From Svornostia abyssi (GTDB lineage: Bacteria > Actinomycetota > Thermoleophilia > Solirubrobacterales > Solirubrobacteraceae), in assembly GCA_024666565.1 (NCBI GenBank), contig CP088295.1, positions 1,426,001 to 1,490,000 on the forward strand: 64,000 bases of DNA, read 5' to 3'. The notes under the pieces were generated by a model. That model saw nothing but the letters and a program-made list of their open reading frames with translations. It searched no databases and had not been told where the DNA came from. Of the stretch, positions 42,937 to 51,705 are shown piece by piece; position 1 is the first letter of the stretch; each line of letters starts with the position of its first letter. The translations under genes and the position numbers were made by a program.

Positions 42937-44304
42937 TCACGCAGCATCCTCTCCAGACCGGGGGCCGCCGGGCATCCACCGATCGGTGGATCGAAGGGAT
43001 GAGAGGAGGCGGTGCTCCAGGGCGGTGAAGAGGCTCCACGCCGCCATGACGTCCTGGCGCGCGTTGGCCTCCCGGCGGAGCGCGCGGGTCACGACGAGGC
43101 GCATGCTCGTGACGAACAGGTGCTGTTCGAGCGGCGTCGCCCCGACGGCGGACGCCTGGCGGAAGAGCGTGTCGGTGACCTGGGCGGTGGCGCAGTAGTT
43201 GCCGCTGTGGCTGTCGCGCTGCAGCGCACTCAGCCAGCGCTGGCGGGCGTGGGTGAAGTCCGGGGTGTCGAAGCGCCCGGGAGCCGGGGCGGTGTAGATC
43301 CGGCGCGCAGCGTCCGTGAACAGCGCCTCACCGTCGGTCTCGATCAACCGCGCGAGGGCGGGCGCCGGGCGGTCGGGCAGGGTGCCGACATTGAGGTGGA
43401 CGCCGGCGGCGGGCTGAGCCGCCTGGGCCGGCGCCGGCTGGCGCTGCCACTCGGCGTGCCACTGCGTGAGCCGGTGGGCGGGCATCGGGCGCCCGAGGAG
43501 GTACCCCTGCACGGTGTCGGTGTCGCAGCGGGTCACGGCGTCGAGCTGGGCCTCCGTCTCGACGCCCTCGGCCACGAGCGAGACCCCCAGCGCGTGCGCC
43601 ATGTCGGTCACGGCCCGCACGATCGGGGCGACCGACGCGTCCGTCGTGATCTGGGCGGTGAAGGAACGGTCGAGCTTCAGCCCATCGATCGGGAGGTGGC
43701 GCAGGTAGCTCAGCGAGGAGTACCCGGTGCCGAAGTCGTCGAGCACCAGCCGGATGCCCATGGCGCGCAGCTCGGCCATGACGGCCAGCGAGTTGGGGCT
43801 GCTGACGTCGACCAGCGCGCTCTCCGTCACCTCGAGACAGAGGCCGGAGCCGTCGATCCTCGCGGCGCGGAGGGCTGCCGCGACCCGGGCCGGGAACCGG
43901 ACGTCCGCCAGTTGGAGGGCGGAGATGTTGACCCAGACGGTGACCTCCGCCCACGCCGGGTCGGTGCGCCAGCGGGCGAGCTGCAGACACGCCTGCGCGA
44001 GAACCCAGTCGCCGAGCTCAAAGATGAGCCCGGTCCGTTCGGCGACTGGGATGATCGCGTTCGGGGGGACATCCCCCTGCTTCGGATCCCGCCACCGCAG
44101 GAGAACCTCGCACCCCACGAGGGCATCCTGGGCGGCGGTGAGGAGCGGCTGGTAGGCCAGCGAGAATTGCCCGGCGGCCAGCGCGTCCTCGATCTGCCGC
44201 GCGGTCACCGCGGGGACATCCGCTTCCCCCTGGTGTCGCGCAAGTGTGTCGGGACCGGTGAACACACCATGGATGATCGGCTCCGTCGGGCGCCAGGACA
44301 TCAT
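42937..44304 (-). CDS. EAL-domain c-di-GMP phosphodiesterase with C-terminal helical domain
   Basis: 455 residues. EAL domain about 35-280 with GCEVLLRWR (EVL variant), VWVNISALQL, LCLEVTESAL, LDDFGTGYSSLSYL, LKLDRSFT and VAEGVE: catalytic residues kept. The last ~130 residues (ARLIETDGEALFTDAA onward) form an unassigned helical domain. It shares an operon with a NarL regulator and kinase. A perfect 18-base palindrome lies inside its 3' end. Confidence 0.9.
   Translation of the reverse strand: MMSWRPTEPIIHGVFTGPDTLARHQGEADVPAVTARQIEDALAAGQFSLAYQPLLTAAQDALVGCEVLLRWRDPKQGDVPPNAIIPVAERTGLIFELGDWVLAQACLQLARWRTDPAWAEVTVWVNISALQLADVRFPARVAAALRAARIDGSGLCLEVTESALVDVSSPNSLAVMAELRAMGIRLVLDDFGTGYSSLSYLRHLPIDGLKLDRSFTAQITTDASVAPIVRAVTDMAHALGVSLVAEGVETEAQLDAVTRCDTDTVQGYLLGRPMPAHRLTQWHAEWQRQPAPAQAAQPAAGVHLNVGTLPDRPAPALARLIETDGEALFTDAARRIYTAPAPGRFDTPDFTHARQRWLSALQRDSHSGNYCATAQVTDTLFRQASAVGATPLEQHLFVTSMRLVVTRALRREANARQDVMAAWSLFTALEHRLLSSLRSTDRWMPGGPRSGEDAA
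42974..42991. promoter_or_regulatory. 18-base perfect palindrome with CCGATCGG core
   Basis: ATCCACCGATCGGTGGAT is fully self-complementary. It lies inside the EAL gene, 40 bases before the NarL regulator start, and shares its CCGATCGG core with sites near other c-di-GMP genes. Confidence 0.4.
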
Positions 44305-44338
44305 CCGAGGGGCGGAACCCGCCGGGGGACTTCACCCG

Positions 44339-44368
44339 CCGATCGGAGGGGGCGGGTCGTCCGATCGG
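44339..44368. promoter_or_regulatory. Two CCGATCGG sites in the EAL gene promoter region
   Basis: CCGATCGG occurs at 44339-44346 and 44361-44368 in the 69-base gap between the sensor kinase stop and the EAL gene start. The first lies inside a 7-base inverted repeat (ACCCGCC ... GGCGGGT, 44334-44357). Confidence 0.4.
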
Positions 44369-44373
44369 TGGAG

Positions 44374-46350
44374 TCAGCCCGCGGGGACGCGCAGGCACGC
44401 GCGGGTGCCGCCGCCCGGCCGGGGGTGCAGCTCCAACGCGCCGCCGACGCCCGCGGCGCGGCTCGTCAGCGACGCGAGGCCGATGTGCCCGCCGCGCACG
44501 GCTGCGGTGAGGTCCGGCTCGAAGCCGGTTCCGTCGTCCTCGATGCACAGCTCGACCGCGTCGCCGGCGCGGCGCAGCGCCACGTGCACCGACGACGCGT
44601 TCGCGTGCTTGACGATGTTCGCCAGGAGCTCACCTGCGGCGCGGGCGACGAGACGGCCGTGCGGCGTCGACGCCGACGTGTCGAGGTCAAGGTCGGCGTC
44701 GATGGTGTCTCCGGTCAGGACCCGCTGCGCGATGCCGCGCACGGTCTCGCTGAGCGTCGAGAACTCGTAGACGACCGGCGACAGGTCGGTCAGCAGTTCG
44801 CGCAGGCTGGTCTGCGCGTACTCGACGTGCGCGCGGGCGCGGCTGAGCGCCTCCCCGTCGCCGCGGCTTGCGGCGCTGAGCTCCTGCTGGGCGGCGAGCA
44901 GCACCTGCAGCGTGTCGTCGTGCAGGCGCTCGGACAGCCGGGTGCGCTCGCGGTCCTCGGCGTCGAGCGCCTCGGTGACGAGCAGGCGGCGCTCCTCGGC
45001 CAGCTGCGCCGCGCGCGTCTCGGCCCGTGCGCGTTCGGTCACGTCCTGGGCGGTGCCGACGACGCGCGAGAGGTGCCCGGCACGATCATGGATCTGGCGG
45101 GCCGAGAAGTGGAAGACGCGGTCCTCCGCCTCGATGTCGATCGTGAGTTCGGTGGGCCCGGCGTCTGCGAGCACGGCTTCGGCGAGCCGGCCGTCGCCCC
45201 GTCGCAGACGTTCGATGGCGCCGCGGCCGAGCGCCTGCTCGAGCGCGTCCCAGCCGCCGCGGATCCCCTCGTCGAGGCCGAGGAGCCGGCACATGCCCGG
45301 CGACCAGCTCACGGTGTCCGCTCCGACGTCCCATTCCCACGACCCGAAGCCCGCGACCTCCTCGCCGTCGGCCAGCAACGCGGCGGTGCGGGTCAGCTCG
45401 CGCTCCGCGGCGCGCCGCCGCTCGTCCTGGTCGAACGCGTCGAGGGCGAACGACACATCGGCGGCGAGCTGGTCGAGCAGCGCGATCTCCTCCGCGTCGA
45501 AGAACCGGGGCACGGGGCCGTACAGCGCCATCGAGGCGACGACCTCGCCACCGCAGCGGAACGGGAGCGCGGCGGACGACCGGAACCCGTGCGCCAGCGC
45601 GCGCTCGCGCCACGGCCGCATGTACTCGTCGGTCTCGATGTCGGGCGCGAGGACGTGCCGGCCCTCGCGCAACGCGACGCCGGTCGGGCCCTGGCCGTAC
45701 TCGTCGTCGCGGGCCGAGATCCGCACGCCGTCGAGGTAGCTCGTCCCCTCGCCCGCCGTGGTCAGGATCGTGACGTCGCCGGTCTCGGGATCGGGCTCGC
45801 CGATCCACGCCATCCGGATCCCGCCGTGGGTGACGGCCGCCTCGCACACCCGGCGGAACAGGGTCAGGCGGTCCGGGGCGGCGACGATCGCCTCGTTGAC
45901 GCTCGACAGGGTCGCGTACAGGCGCGTGACGACCTCGGCGTGCTCGCGGACGACGTGCCGGTGCGTGGAGTCGCGGAACCCGAGCACGATGCCGTCCCGG
46001 TGCCGGACCACGCGGAGGTCCACGAAGATGCGGGTGGTCGCCCCGCGGAGCCACGTGACGAGGTCGACCTCGTCGAGCCGGAGTGGCTCGCCGGTCTCGA
46101 TCACCTCGACGTAGCGCGCGAACGTGGTCTCGTCGACGAGCGGCGGGTCGTGGGCCAGGATCCCGCGCGCGTAGAGCTGCTGCTTCGTCAGCCCGAGGAA
46201 GTCACAGACGGCCTGGTTGACGAAGTCGACCGCCAGGTCGGTCACGACACCCGTGTCGTCGCGGACCGCCGAGAGGATCGCGAAGGGATCGAGGTGCTGG
46301 TCGATGGCCAGGCGCAGCTCGACGTCTCGTAGGCGCTGTCTCTCCGGCAC
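44374..46350 (-). CDS. Multidomain sensor kinase: PAS-GAF-PAS-HisKA_3-HATPase
   Basis: 658 residues, no membrane helix. PAS (about 10-135), GAF (about 150-300: AVTHGGIRMAWIG to ALLDQLAADVSFALDAF), second PAS (310-430), HisKA_3 with His in SERLHDDTLQVLL, ATPase with EDDGTGFEPD. It probably senses a small molecule or redox state and signals to the NarL regulator or modulates the EAL protein downstream. GTG at 46350 begins PERQRLRDVELRLAI. Confidence 0.9.
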   Translation of the reverse strand: MPERQRLRDVELRLAIDQHLDPFAILSAVRDDTGVVTDLAVDFVNQAVCDFLGLTKQQLYARGILAHDPPLVDETTFARYVEVIETGEPLRLDEVDLVTWLRGATTRIFVDLRVVRHRDGIVLGFRDSTHRHVVREHAEVVTRLYATLSSVNEAIVAAPDRLTLFRRVCEAAVTHGGIRMAWIGEPDPETGDVTILTTAGEGTSYLDGVRISARDDEYGQGPTGVALREGRHVLAPDIETDEYMRPWRERALAHGFRSSAALPFRCGGEVVASMALYGPVPRFFDAEEIALLDQLAADVSFALDAFDQDERRRAAERELTRTAALLADGEEVAGFGSWEWDVGADTVSWSPGMCRLLGLDEGIRGGWDALEQALGRGAIERLRRGDGRLAEAVLADAGPTELTIDIEAEDRVFHFSARQIHDRAGHLSRVVGTAQDVTERARAETRAAQLAEERRLLVTEALDAEDRERTRLSERLHDDTLQVLLAAQQELSAASRGDGEALSRARAHVEYAQTSLRELLTDLSPVVYEFSTLSETVRGIAQRVLTGDTIDADLDLDTSASTPHGRLVARAAGELLANIVKHANASSVHVALRRAGDAVELCIEDDGTGFEPDLTAAVRGGHIGLASLTSRAAGVGGALELHPRPGGGTRACLRVPAG

Positions 46351-46492
46351 GCTGGCGGTTCTACCAGCCGAGCCGGGCGCGCACGAACGGTGCCACCCCG
46401 GCGGGGAGACGACCTCGAAGTCGCCGGCGATGGCGGCACGGGTTCGGCGCTCCTCCCCAGAAACGGTACCGGGCGGTAGGAGCCGACCCGAT

Positions 46493-46506
46493 TGGCCGGT
46501 CGGCCA
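46493..46506. promoter_or_regulatory. Palindrome next to the MBL promoter
   Basis: TGGCC-GGTC-GGCCA, a 14-base palindrome, ends 1 base before the TAGATT hexamer of the downstream gene: candidate operator. Confidence 0.4.
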
Positions 46507-46507
46507 G

Positions 46508-46513
46508 TAGATT
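46508..46513 (+). promoter_or_regulatory. -10 hexamer of the MBL gene, leaderless geometry
   Basis: TAGATT ends 8 bases before the GTG at 46522; no ribosome site. Confidence 0.55.
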
Positions 46514-46521
46514 GACGCGTC

Positions 46522-47523
46522 GTGACCCAGACCGCGCGCAAGCGAGAGCTCGGCCGCGGCGAGCGCGTCCTCCCCGGTGTGTGGAGGCTGCGCCTGCCGC
46601 TCCCGTGGCCGGGTGTTCCGCACGGCAACGCGTGGGCGCTGGCCGCCGGCGACGGGATCATTCTTGTCGATACCGGCATCCACGAGCCCGGCTCGATGGA
46701 CCAGCTCGTCCGGGCGCTGGACCAGGTCAACCTCAGGCTCGAGCACATCAAGCTGCTCGTCTGCACGCACGCGCACTCCGACCACTACGGGCAGGCGGCG
46801 ACGATCGTCGATGAGACCGGGTGCGAGCTGTGGATGCACCCGCGCTACGAGGACATGGTCAAGCACGCCGACGATCCCGAGGGCGCGATGAACCGCCGCA
46901 TGGAGATCGCGCTGCAGAGCGGGGTGCCCGAGGCGCCGCTGCGCAAGTTCATGGCCGAGCGCAAGGGCGACAATCCGGGCATCGCGCGGGTCATCGCGCC
47001 CGATCAGCCGCTCGTTCCCGGGGTCGAGATCGGCACGGATCTGGGCACCTGGACCGTCCACGAGACACCCGGCCACGCCCCGAACCATGTGTGCCTCTAT
47101 CAGGCCGACCACCGGCTGCTCATCAGCGGCGACCACCTGCTCGGGCGCGTCAGCCTGTACTTCGACGGCTTCGACCCCGACCCGGTCGGGGACTTCCTGC
47201 GTTCGCTCGACGTGGTCGAGGGCCTCGACGCCCGCCTGTGCCTCGCCGGTCACGGCCGGTCCTTCAGCGACCTCCAGGCCCACATCGAGGCGAACCGGTC
47301 GCTGGTGCACGAGCGGCTGGACAACCTCGTCAAGGTCGTCGGCGACCGGGGCCCGATCTCCCCGTTCGATTCGGCCTACGGCGTCTACGGCGACAGCATC
47401 AAGCACATCCCGCCGTACTGGTGGACGTCGAAGATGATCCTGTACATGCGTCACCTCGAAGCCGCGGGGAAGGTGCGCAAGGTCTCCGAGCCCGGCGAGC
47501 CGGACCGGTTCGAACTGGCCTGA
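46522..47523 (+). CDS. MBL-fold metallo-hydrolase
   Basis: 333 residues. Zinc motifs THAHSDHYGQ (near residue 83), HETPGHAPNHV, ISGDHLLG and LAGHGRSF. A ~90-residue C-terminal helical extension (ending GKVRKVSEPGEPDRFEL) resembles the winged-helix tail of LACTB2-like hydrolases. Substrate unknown. metF follows 21 bases later with its own TACCCT hexamer. Confidence 0.87.
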   Translation: MTQTARKRELGRGERVLPGVWRLRLPLPWPGVPHGNAWALAAGDGIILVDTGIHEPGSMDQLVRALDQVNLRLEHIKLLVCTHAHSDHYGQAATIVDETGCELWMHPRYEDMVKHADDPEGAMNRRMEIALQSGVPEAPLRKFMAERKGDNPGIARVIAPDQPLVPGVEIGTDLGTWTVHETPGHAPNHVCLYQADHRLLISGDHLLGRVSLYFDGFDPDPVGDFLRSLDVVEGLDARLCLAGHGRSFSDLQAHIEANRSLVHERLDNLVKVVGDRGPISPFDSAYGVYGDSIKHIPPYWWTSKMILYMRHLEAAGKVRKVSEPGEPDRFELA

Positions 47524-47544
47524 CGCTCTACCCTTCGCGGGGCG

Positions 47545-48447
47545 ATGCGCATCGACCAGATCATCGAGAACGCCGACCGCCCGGTGTTCTCCTTCGAGTT
47601 CTTCCCGCCCAAGACGCCCGAGGGCGAGGCCAACCTCCAGCGTGCCCTGGCCGAGCTGCAGGAGCTCAAGCCCGACTACGTCTCCGTGACGTACGGGGCC
47701 GGCGGCTCCACGCGCGGCAAGACGCTCGACATCATCCGGGACATCAAGGCCGAGCACGGCCTGGAGGCGATGGCGCACTTCACGTGCGTGAACGCCACGA
47801 CCGACGACCTGCGCGGCGTGCTCAACGAGATGCGCGAGGTCGGCATCGACAACGTCCTGGCGCTGCGCGGCGACCCGCCGCAGGGCGAGGAACGCTGGAC
47901 GAAGACCGAAGGTGGCCTGGAGTACTCCCGGGAGCTCATCGAGCTGATCGACACCGAGTACGAGTTCGCGATCGGCGCGGCCGCCTTCCCTGAGGTTCAC
48001 ATCGACGCGACCGACGCGGAGTCCGACCTGCGCTACCTCAAGCAGAAGGTCGACGCGGGCGCGAAGTTCCTTATCACCCAGCTCTTCTTTGACAACGCGC
48101 ACTACTACGACTTCGTCGAGCGCGCGCGGGACATCGGCGTCGACGTCCCGATCATCCCGGGGATCATGCCGATCATGAACGCCGGCCAGGTCCGGCGGAT
48201 GACGGCGATGTGCGGGACCGAGATCCCGGGGCCGCTGCAGGAGCAGCTCGAGCAGCGCGCTGATGATCCGGCGGCGGCGGCCGAACTGGGCGTCGCGTAC
48301 GCCACGCTGCAGTGCGCCGACCTACTCGCCAACGGCGCGCCGGGCATCCACTTCTACACGCTGAACAAGTCGCCCTCCACGCGGGCGATCCTCAGCGCGC
48401 TGCGGCTCATGCGGCCGTGGGAGCGCGCGGCCTCACTGGTCGAGTAG
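47545..48447 (+). CDS. metF: 5,10-methylenetetrahydrofolate reductase
   Basis: 300 residues, full length. FSFEFFPPKT at the start (catalytic Glu), YVSVTYGAGGSTR, NVLALRGDPP (flavin/folate contact), FLITQLFFDN and HFYTLNKS are family hallmarks. It reduces methylene-THF to methyl-THF for methionine synthesis. TACCCT ends 10 bases before the ATG. Its 3' end overlaps the convergent MFS gene by 15 bases. Confidence 0.96.
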   Translation: MRIDQIIENADRPVFSFEFFPPKTPEGEANLQRALAELQELKPDYVSVTYGAGGSTRGKTLDIIRDIKAEHGLEAMAHFTCVNATTDDLRGVLNEMREVGIDNVLALRGDPPQGEERWTKTEGGLEYSRELIELIDTEYEFAIGAAAFPEVHIDATDAESDLRYLKQKVDAGAKFLITQLFFDNAHYYDFVERARDIGVDVPIIPGIMPIMNAGQVRRMTAMCGTEIPGPLQEQLEQRADDPAAAAELGVAYATLQCADLLANGAPGIHFYTLNKSPSTRAILSALRLMRPWERAASLVE

Positions 48448-50343
48448 CCGCCGGATCACGTCGTCGGTCAATCCCGTCGACAGCGCCGCCTCCAGCGCCG
48501 TTGCCTCCAGGAACCCCAGGGTGCCGTCCTCCTGCGCCCGGCGCACCCCGGCTTTCAGGGCCTCGGTGAGCTCGTCGTCATCCAGGCTGCGGCGCGTGTC
48601 CTCGTCGATGAGGTTGAGCAGCAGTTCCTCGCGCGTGATGTCGAGCTCGCAGGCGCCGCCGTCCAGGACGGAGAGCAGGATGCGCTGGACGTCGTCGAAG
48701 CGCTCGTCGCTGTCGGGTCGCTCGCGGGCCCCGCATGGATTGCGCTCGGCGGTCGGCTCGTACGTCCCCCCGCCCGCCGCGACGTAGCCGACGACCAGCG
48801 CGCTGCTGAGTGCCGCGGCGACGGCCGCTCCGGCGAGGGCCGCGCGGCGGCGCACCCCGGCGCTGACGAGCAGCGGGACGAGCGCCAGCAGCGCGAGGAG
48901 CCCGGCGAGCTGGAGGGACCGGGAGAACGCGGCGGTGCCGGCCCGGTCGAGCTGGTCGTCGAGCTCGTCGGCGAGCGCGGCGATCTGCGCGGGGTCACCG
49001 TCCACGCCCGCGTACGCGGGGGCGAGGTCGGGCAGCCGCCCGTCCGCACTTGCCACGCGGTCGGCCAGGCGCTGGGCGAGGTCGATCTTCGTCTCCAGCC
49101 CGAGCGGCGCGTCGAGCAGCGCCGCGAGGCCGGCGCGTTCGGTGCGGTCCTGCTGGGCGTCGAGGTCGGCGGTGAAGACGGGGGTGAGCAGCAGGAGGCC
49201 GACGACGACGCCCGCGTGGCGCGCGGCGATCGTCCAGCTCGCCGGCCCGGCGATCGCGACGGCGTGCGGGATCGCCACCGCGGTGAGGGCGGGCAGTGCG
49301 GCGCCGAGGCCAAAGCCGATGAGGACCTGGGGGAGGACGAGCCACCACCACGACGCATCGGGCAGGAGCCCGAGGGCGATAAGGCCGCCCCCGACGGCGA
49401 CCGTTCCCGCACCCGCGGCGGCGGCGATCGGCAGGCGCGACTCGAGCGGGCGGGCGAGGATCGCGGCGATCGGCATGACGCTGACCGCGAGCGCCGCGCC
49501 CGCGGGCCCGTAGCGCCAGCCCTCGATGAGCATGACGACGAGGAGGAACAGCGCGGCGGTCAGCGCGGCGCTGAGGAGGGCCAGGGCGAGGAGCGGGGCG
49601 ATCCTCGGGCGGCCGCGGCCGTCGTCGCGCAGGTCGGCCGCCGGCAGCGCGGCGGTGGGCGCCATGGCCGCCGCCGGTGCGGGCTGCGCCGGGATCGGCG
49701 CGGGCGGGATGAGCAGGCGCCCGCCGTACTCCGGCGGGCGCTCGGCGGCTGGGACGTCTCGTGCCCGCTCCGACTGACGTTTGTCGACCTGGGGCCGAGG
49801 AACGTCAGGCGCAGTGGCGGGGCGCCGCGCGACGAACACGCCGAGGATCGCCACCAGCGCCACCGGCGCCTGCAGCGCGAACATCGCCTCCCACGAGAAC
49901 GCCTCGGTGAGGATGCCACCCGCGGCCGGGCCGAGCGCAGCGCCGAGCACGCCCGCGAGCGCCCACGCGCGAAGTCCCGGCGACGGGGCGGCGGGGTCCT
50001 CGCCGACCCGCGCGAGGGCGAGCGCGGCGGCGACCACGGCCGCCCCGGCGACGCCCTGCGCCACGCGGCCCGCGATGAGCACGCCCAGCGACTCGGCGCT
50101 CGCGCAGACCAGGCACGCCGCCGCGAACACGACGAGACCGCCCACGTAGGCCGGCCGGGGCGCCAGCCGGGCAAGGGGCACGGCCGCCACCGCGAGGGCG
50201 AGGTTGAACGAGATCAGCACCCACGCGACCCCGGCCACCGTCGCGTCGAGCGCGCGCAGGATCTCCGGCAGCGCCAGGGTGACGACCGACGAGTCGGCCA
50301 GCACCAGTCCGGCCGCGAGGGCGGGGAGCGCGCGGCGCATCAC
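48433..50343 (-). CDS. MFS transporter (EmrB/QacA-like) with extended C-terminus
   Basis: 636 residues. About 14 membrane helices, with the drug-efflux DHA2-type start LADSSVVTLALPEILRAL and GRVAQGVAGAAVVAAAL. A charged central loop (about 175-235) contains a REP-like insertion. After the last helix an outside or cytoplasmic tail of ~100 residues (GGACELDITREELLLNLIDEDTRR) is unassigned. Exported substrate unknown. Confidence 0.87.
   Translation of the reverse strand: MMRRALPALAAGLVLADSSVVTLALPEILRALDATVAGVAWVLISFNLALAVAAVPLARLAPRPAYVGGLVVFAAACLVCASAESLGVLIAGRVAQGVAGAAVVAAALALARVGEDPAAPSPGLRAWALAGVLGAALGPAAGGILTEAFSWEAMFALQAPVALVAILGVFVARRPATAPDVPRPQVDKRQSERARDVPAAERPPEYGGRLLIPPAPIPAQPAPAAAMAPTAALPAADLRDDGRGRPRIAPLLALALLSAALTAALFLLVVMLIEGWRYGPAGAALAVSVMPIAAILARPLESRLPIAAAAGAGTVAVGGGLIALGLLPDASWWWLVLPQVLIGFGLGAALPALTAVAIPHAVAIAGPASWTIAARHAGVVVGLLLLTPVFTADLDAQQDRTERAGLAALLDAPLGLETKIDLAQRLADRVASADGRLPDLAPAYAGVDGDPAQIAALADELDDQLDRAGTAAFSRSLQLAGLLALLALVPLLVSAGVRRRAALAGAAVAAALSSALVVGYVAAGGGTYEPTAERNPCGARERPDSDERFDDVQRILLSVLDGGACELDITREELLLNLIDEDTRRSLDDDELTEALKAGVRRAQEDGTLGFLEATALEAALSTGLTDDVIRRLLDQ
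49774..49808. repeat. REP-like inverted element inside the MFS coding sequence
   Basis: CTGACGTT (49774-49781) and AACGTCAG (49801-49808) are perfect 8-base arms around a 19-base partly self-pairing centre. The arms match the outer ends of the repeats at 40694 and 41206. It encodes part of the charged cytoplasmic loop in frame. Confidence 0.5.
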
Positions 50344-50347
50344 GGGC

Positions 50348-50641
50348 TCAGGCGGCGGTGTCCGGCTCGGCTTCGGGCGCGAGCCCCTCGGCGACCATCG
50401 GCTGCCCGTTGTGCTCGTAGCGGACGTCGACGCTGTCGTGGTCGCGGTACGTCCCGATGCCCCACGCGCCCAGGAACCAGCGCCAGAACCCGAGCTTGCC
50501 CTCGTGCGCGAGCGACCGGTTGAACCGCAGCGCGCCCTCCTGCAGCTCGTAATCCGTGCCCTCGTGCTGCGGGACGCCGTTGATGAACACCTGGAACGGG
50601 GGCTGGACCTGCGGGGGCAGGCGGACGACGGAACCGGTCAC
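50348..50641 (-). CDS. Small protein of unknown function
   Basis: 97 residues starting TGSVVRLPPQVQPPFQVFING, then a hairpin-rich region (GTDYELQEGALRFNRSL) and a W-rich patch (LGFWRWFLGAWGIG). Resembles small beta-sandwich structural proteins, but I do not recognise it. It ends 5 bases before the MFS start and may be cotranscribed. Confidence 0.65.
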   Translation of the reverse strand: MTGSVVRLPPQVQPPFQVFINGVPQHEGTDYELQEGALRFNRSLAHEGKLGFWRWFLGAWGIGTYRDHDSVDVRYEHNGQPMVAEGLAPEAEPDTAA

Positions 50642-50689
50642 GGCGCGCAGGGTACCTCTGCCCCCGGGCGCGCACGCCGACGCCGCCAC

Positions 50690-50695
50690 TATCGT
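50690..50695 (+). promoter_or_regulatory. -10 hexamer of the YgjP-like gene, leaderless geometry
   Basis: TATCGT ends 7 bases before the ATG at 50703. Confidence 0.5.
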
Positions 50696-50702
50696 GGCCG
50701 CG

Positions 50703-51359
50703 ATGTCCGCTCCCGCCTACGCCGTACGCCGCTCTGACCGGGCGCGGCGGGTGCAGGTGCGGGTCCGGGACGATGGGGTCATCGAGGTGGTGCTGCCCCG
50801 CCGCGCCCCGGAGCGGCTCGCCGATGAGGCGATCGTCGAGCTGGCGCCGTGGATCGCCCGCCGCCAGGCCGAGGTCGAGGCCGTCCGGGCGCGGCTCGCC
50901 GCACGGGGCGACACCCTGCCGTACCTCGACGAGACCCTCACGCTGCGAGTCGAACCGGCGCGCACCCGGGTGCACCGTCGCGGGGACGTCCTGCTGGTCC
51001 CCGGCGCGGACACGGAGGTCGCGATCGAGCGCTGGTACCGCCGCGCCGCGCGGGCCGAGGTGGCACCCAGGGTCGCCGAGGCCACCGCCGCGCTCGGCGT
51101 CAGCGCCGAGAAGATCACCATCCGCAACCAGCGCAGCCGCTGGGGGTCGTGCTCGGCCTCCGGTGCGCTGTCGTTCAACTGGCGGCTGCTGCTCGCGCCG
51201 TCGGAGATCCTGGACTACGTCGTCTGGCACGAGGCCTGCCACCTCGTGCACCTCGACCATTCCCACGCGTTCTGGGCGCTGCTCGCGAGCCACCGGCCGG
51301 GCTACAAGACCGAGCAACGCTGGCTGCGCCGCCACGGCGCCACGCTCGTCCTCAGCTGA
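50703..51359 (+). CDS. YgjP-like (DUF45) M48-related metallopeptidase
   Basis: 218 residues. Zinc motif [16 protein letters not shown] (HExxH plus distal His), with [22 protein letters not shown] before it, typical of YgjP/DUF45. Cytoplasmic, substrate unknown. It overlaps the convergent small gene by 8 bases. Confidence 0.9.
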   Translation: MSAPAYAVRRSDRARRVQVRVRDDGVIEVVLPRRAPERLADEAIVELAPWIARRQAEVEAVRARLAARGDTLPYLDETLTLRVEPARTRVHRRGDVLLVPGADTEVAIERWYRRAARAEVAPRVAEATAALGVSAEKITIRNQRSRWGSCSASGALSFNWRLLLAPSEILDYVVWHEACHLVHLDHSHAFWALLASHRPGYKTEQRWLRRHGATLVLS

Positions 51360-51691
51360 GCGCGCGCAGGAGCGCCGCGAACGGCGACTCGCCGTCCTGC
51401 GGCGTGACGAGCTGCCGGGTCACGCGCCCGGTGTACGCCTCCATCGACCCGTCGCCGCGCACGTCGACGCCGCCGTGCGTCCGCCCCCCACGGGGGCCCG
51501 CCGCTGCGGACCTCTCCGCGCGCCGCGACCTGCTGCTGCGGGGCGTACGTGCGCGTCAGCGCACGCGTCTCGTCCCGGCGGGCGTCTGCGCCGGTGAGCT
51601 CGCGCTCGAGGACCGAGACGGCCTCCGCCACGCTGTCCGCGGCGTGCTTCGTGACCTTCGGGCCGATCCGGATCGTGACGCGCCACGCCAT
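51352..51691 (-). CDS. Small conserved protein of unknown function, one frameshift
   Basis: About 112 residues. The first half ([33 protein letters not shown]) is an alpha/beta unit; the second half has [20 protein letters not shown]. The frame breaks at the G-run at 51491-51495 (one base too many); corrected, it ends at 51352 inside the convergent YgjP gene. TAGGCT lies 8 bases before the ATG. Confidence 0.65.
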
Positions 51692-51699
51692 CCGCGGCG

Positions 51700-51705
51700 A
51701 GCCTA
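51700..51705 (-). promoter_or_regulatory. -10 hexamer of the small gene, leaderless geometry
   Basis: TAGGCT ends 8 bases before the ATG at 51691. It overlaps the GNAT stop codon. Confidence 0.5.

Noticed and set aside
43012-46332. 1106-codon plus-strand frame opposite the signalling island
   Set aside because: Antisense to four clear genes and without family motifs.
46351-46492. Gap between the GAF/PAS kinase and MBL gene checked for a small gene
   Set aside because: No frame with a start, ribosome site and plausible product; nothing visible apart from the palindrome at 46493.
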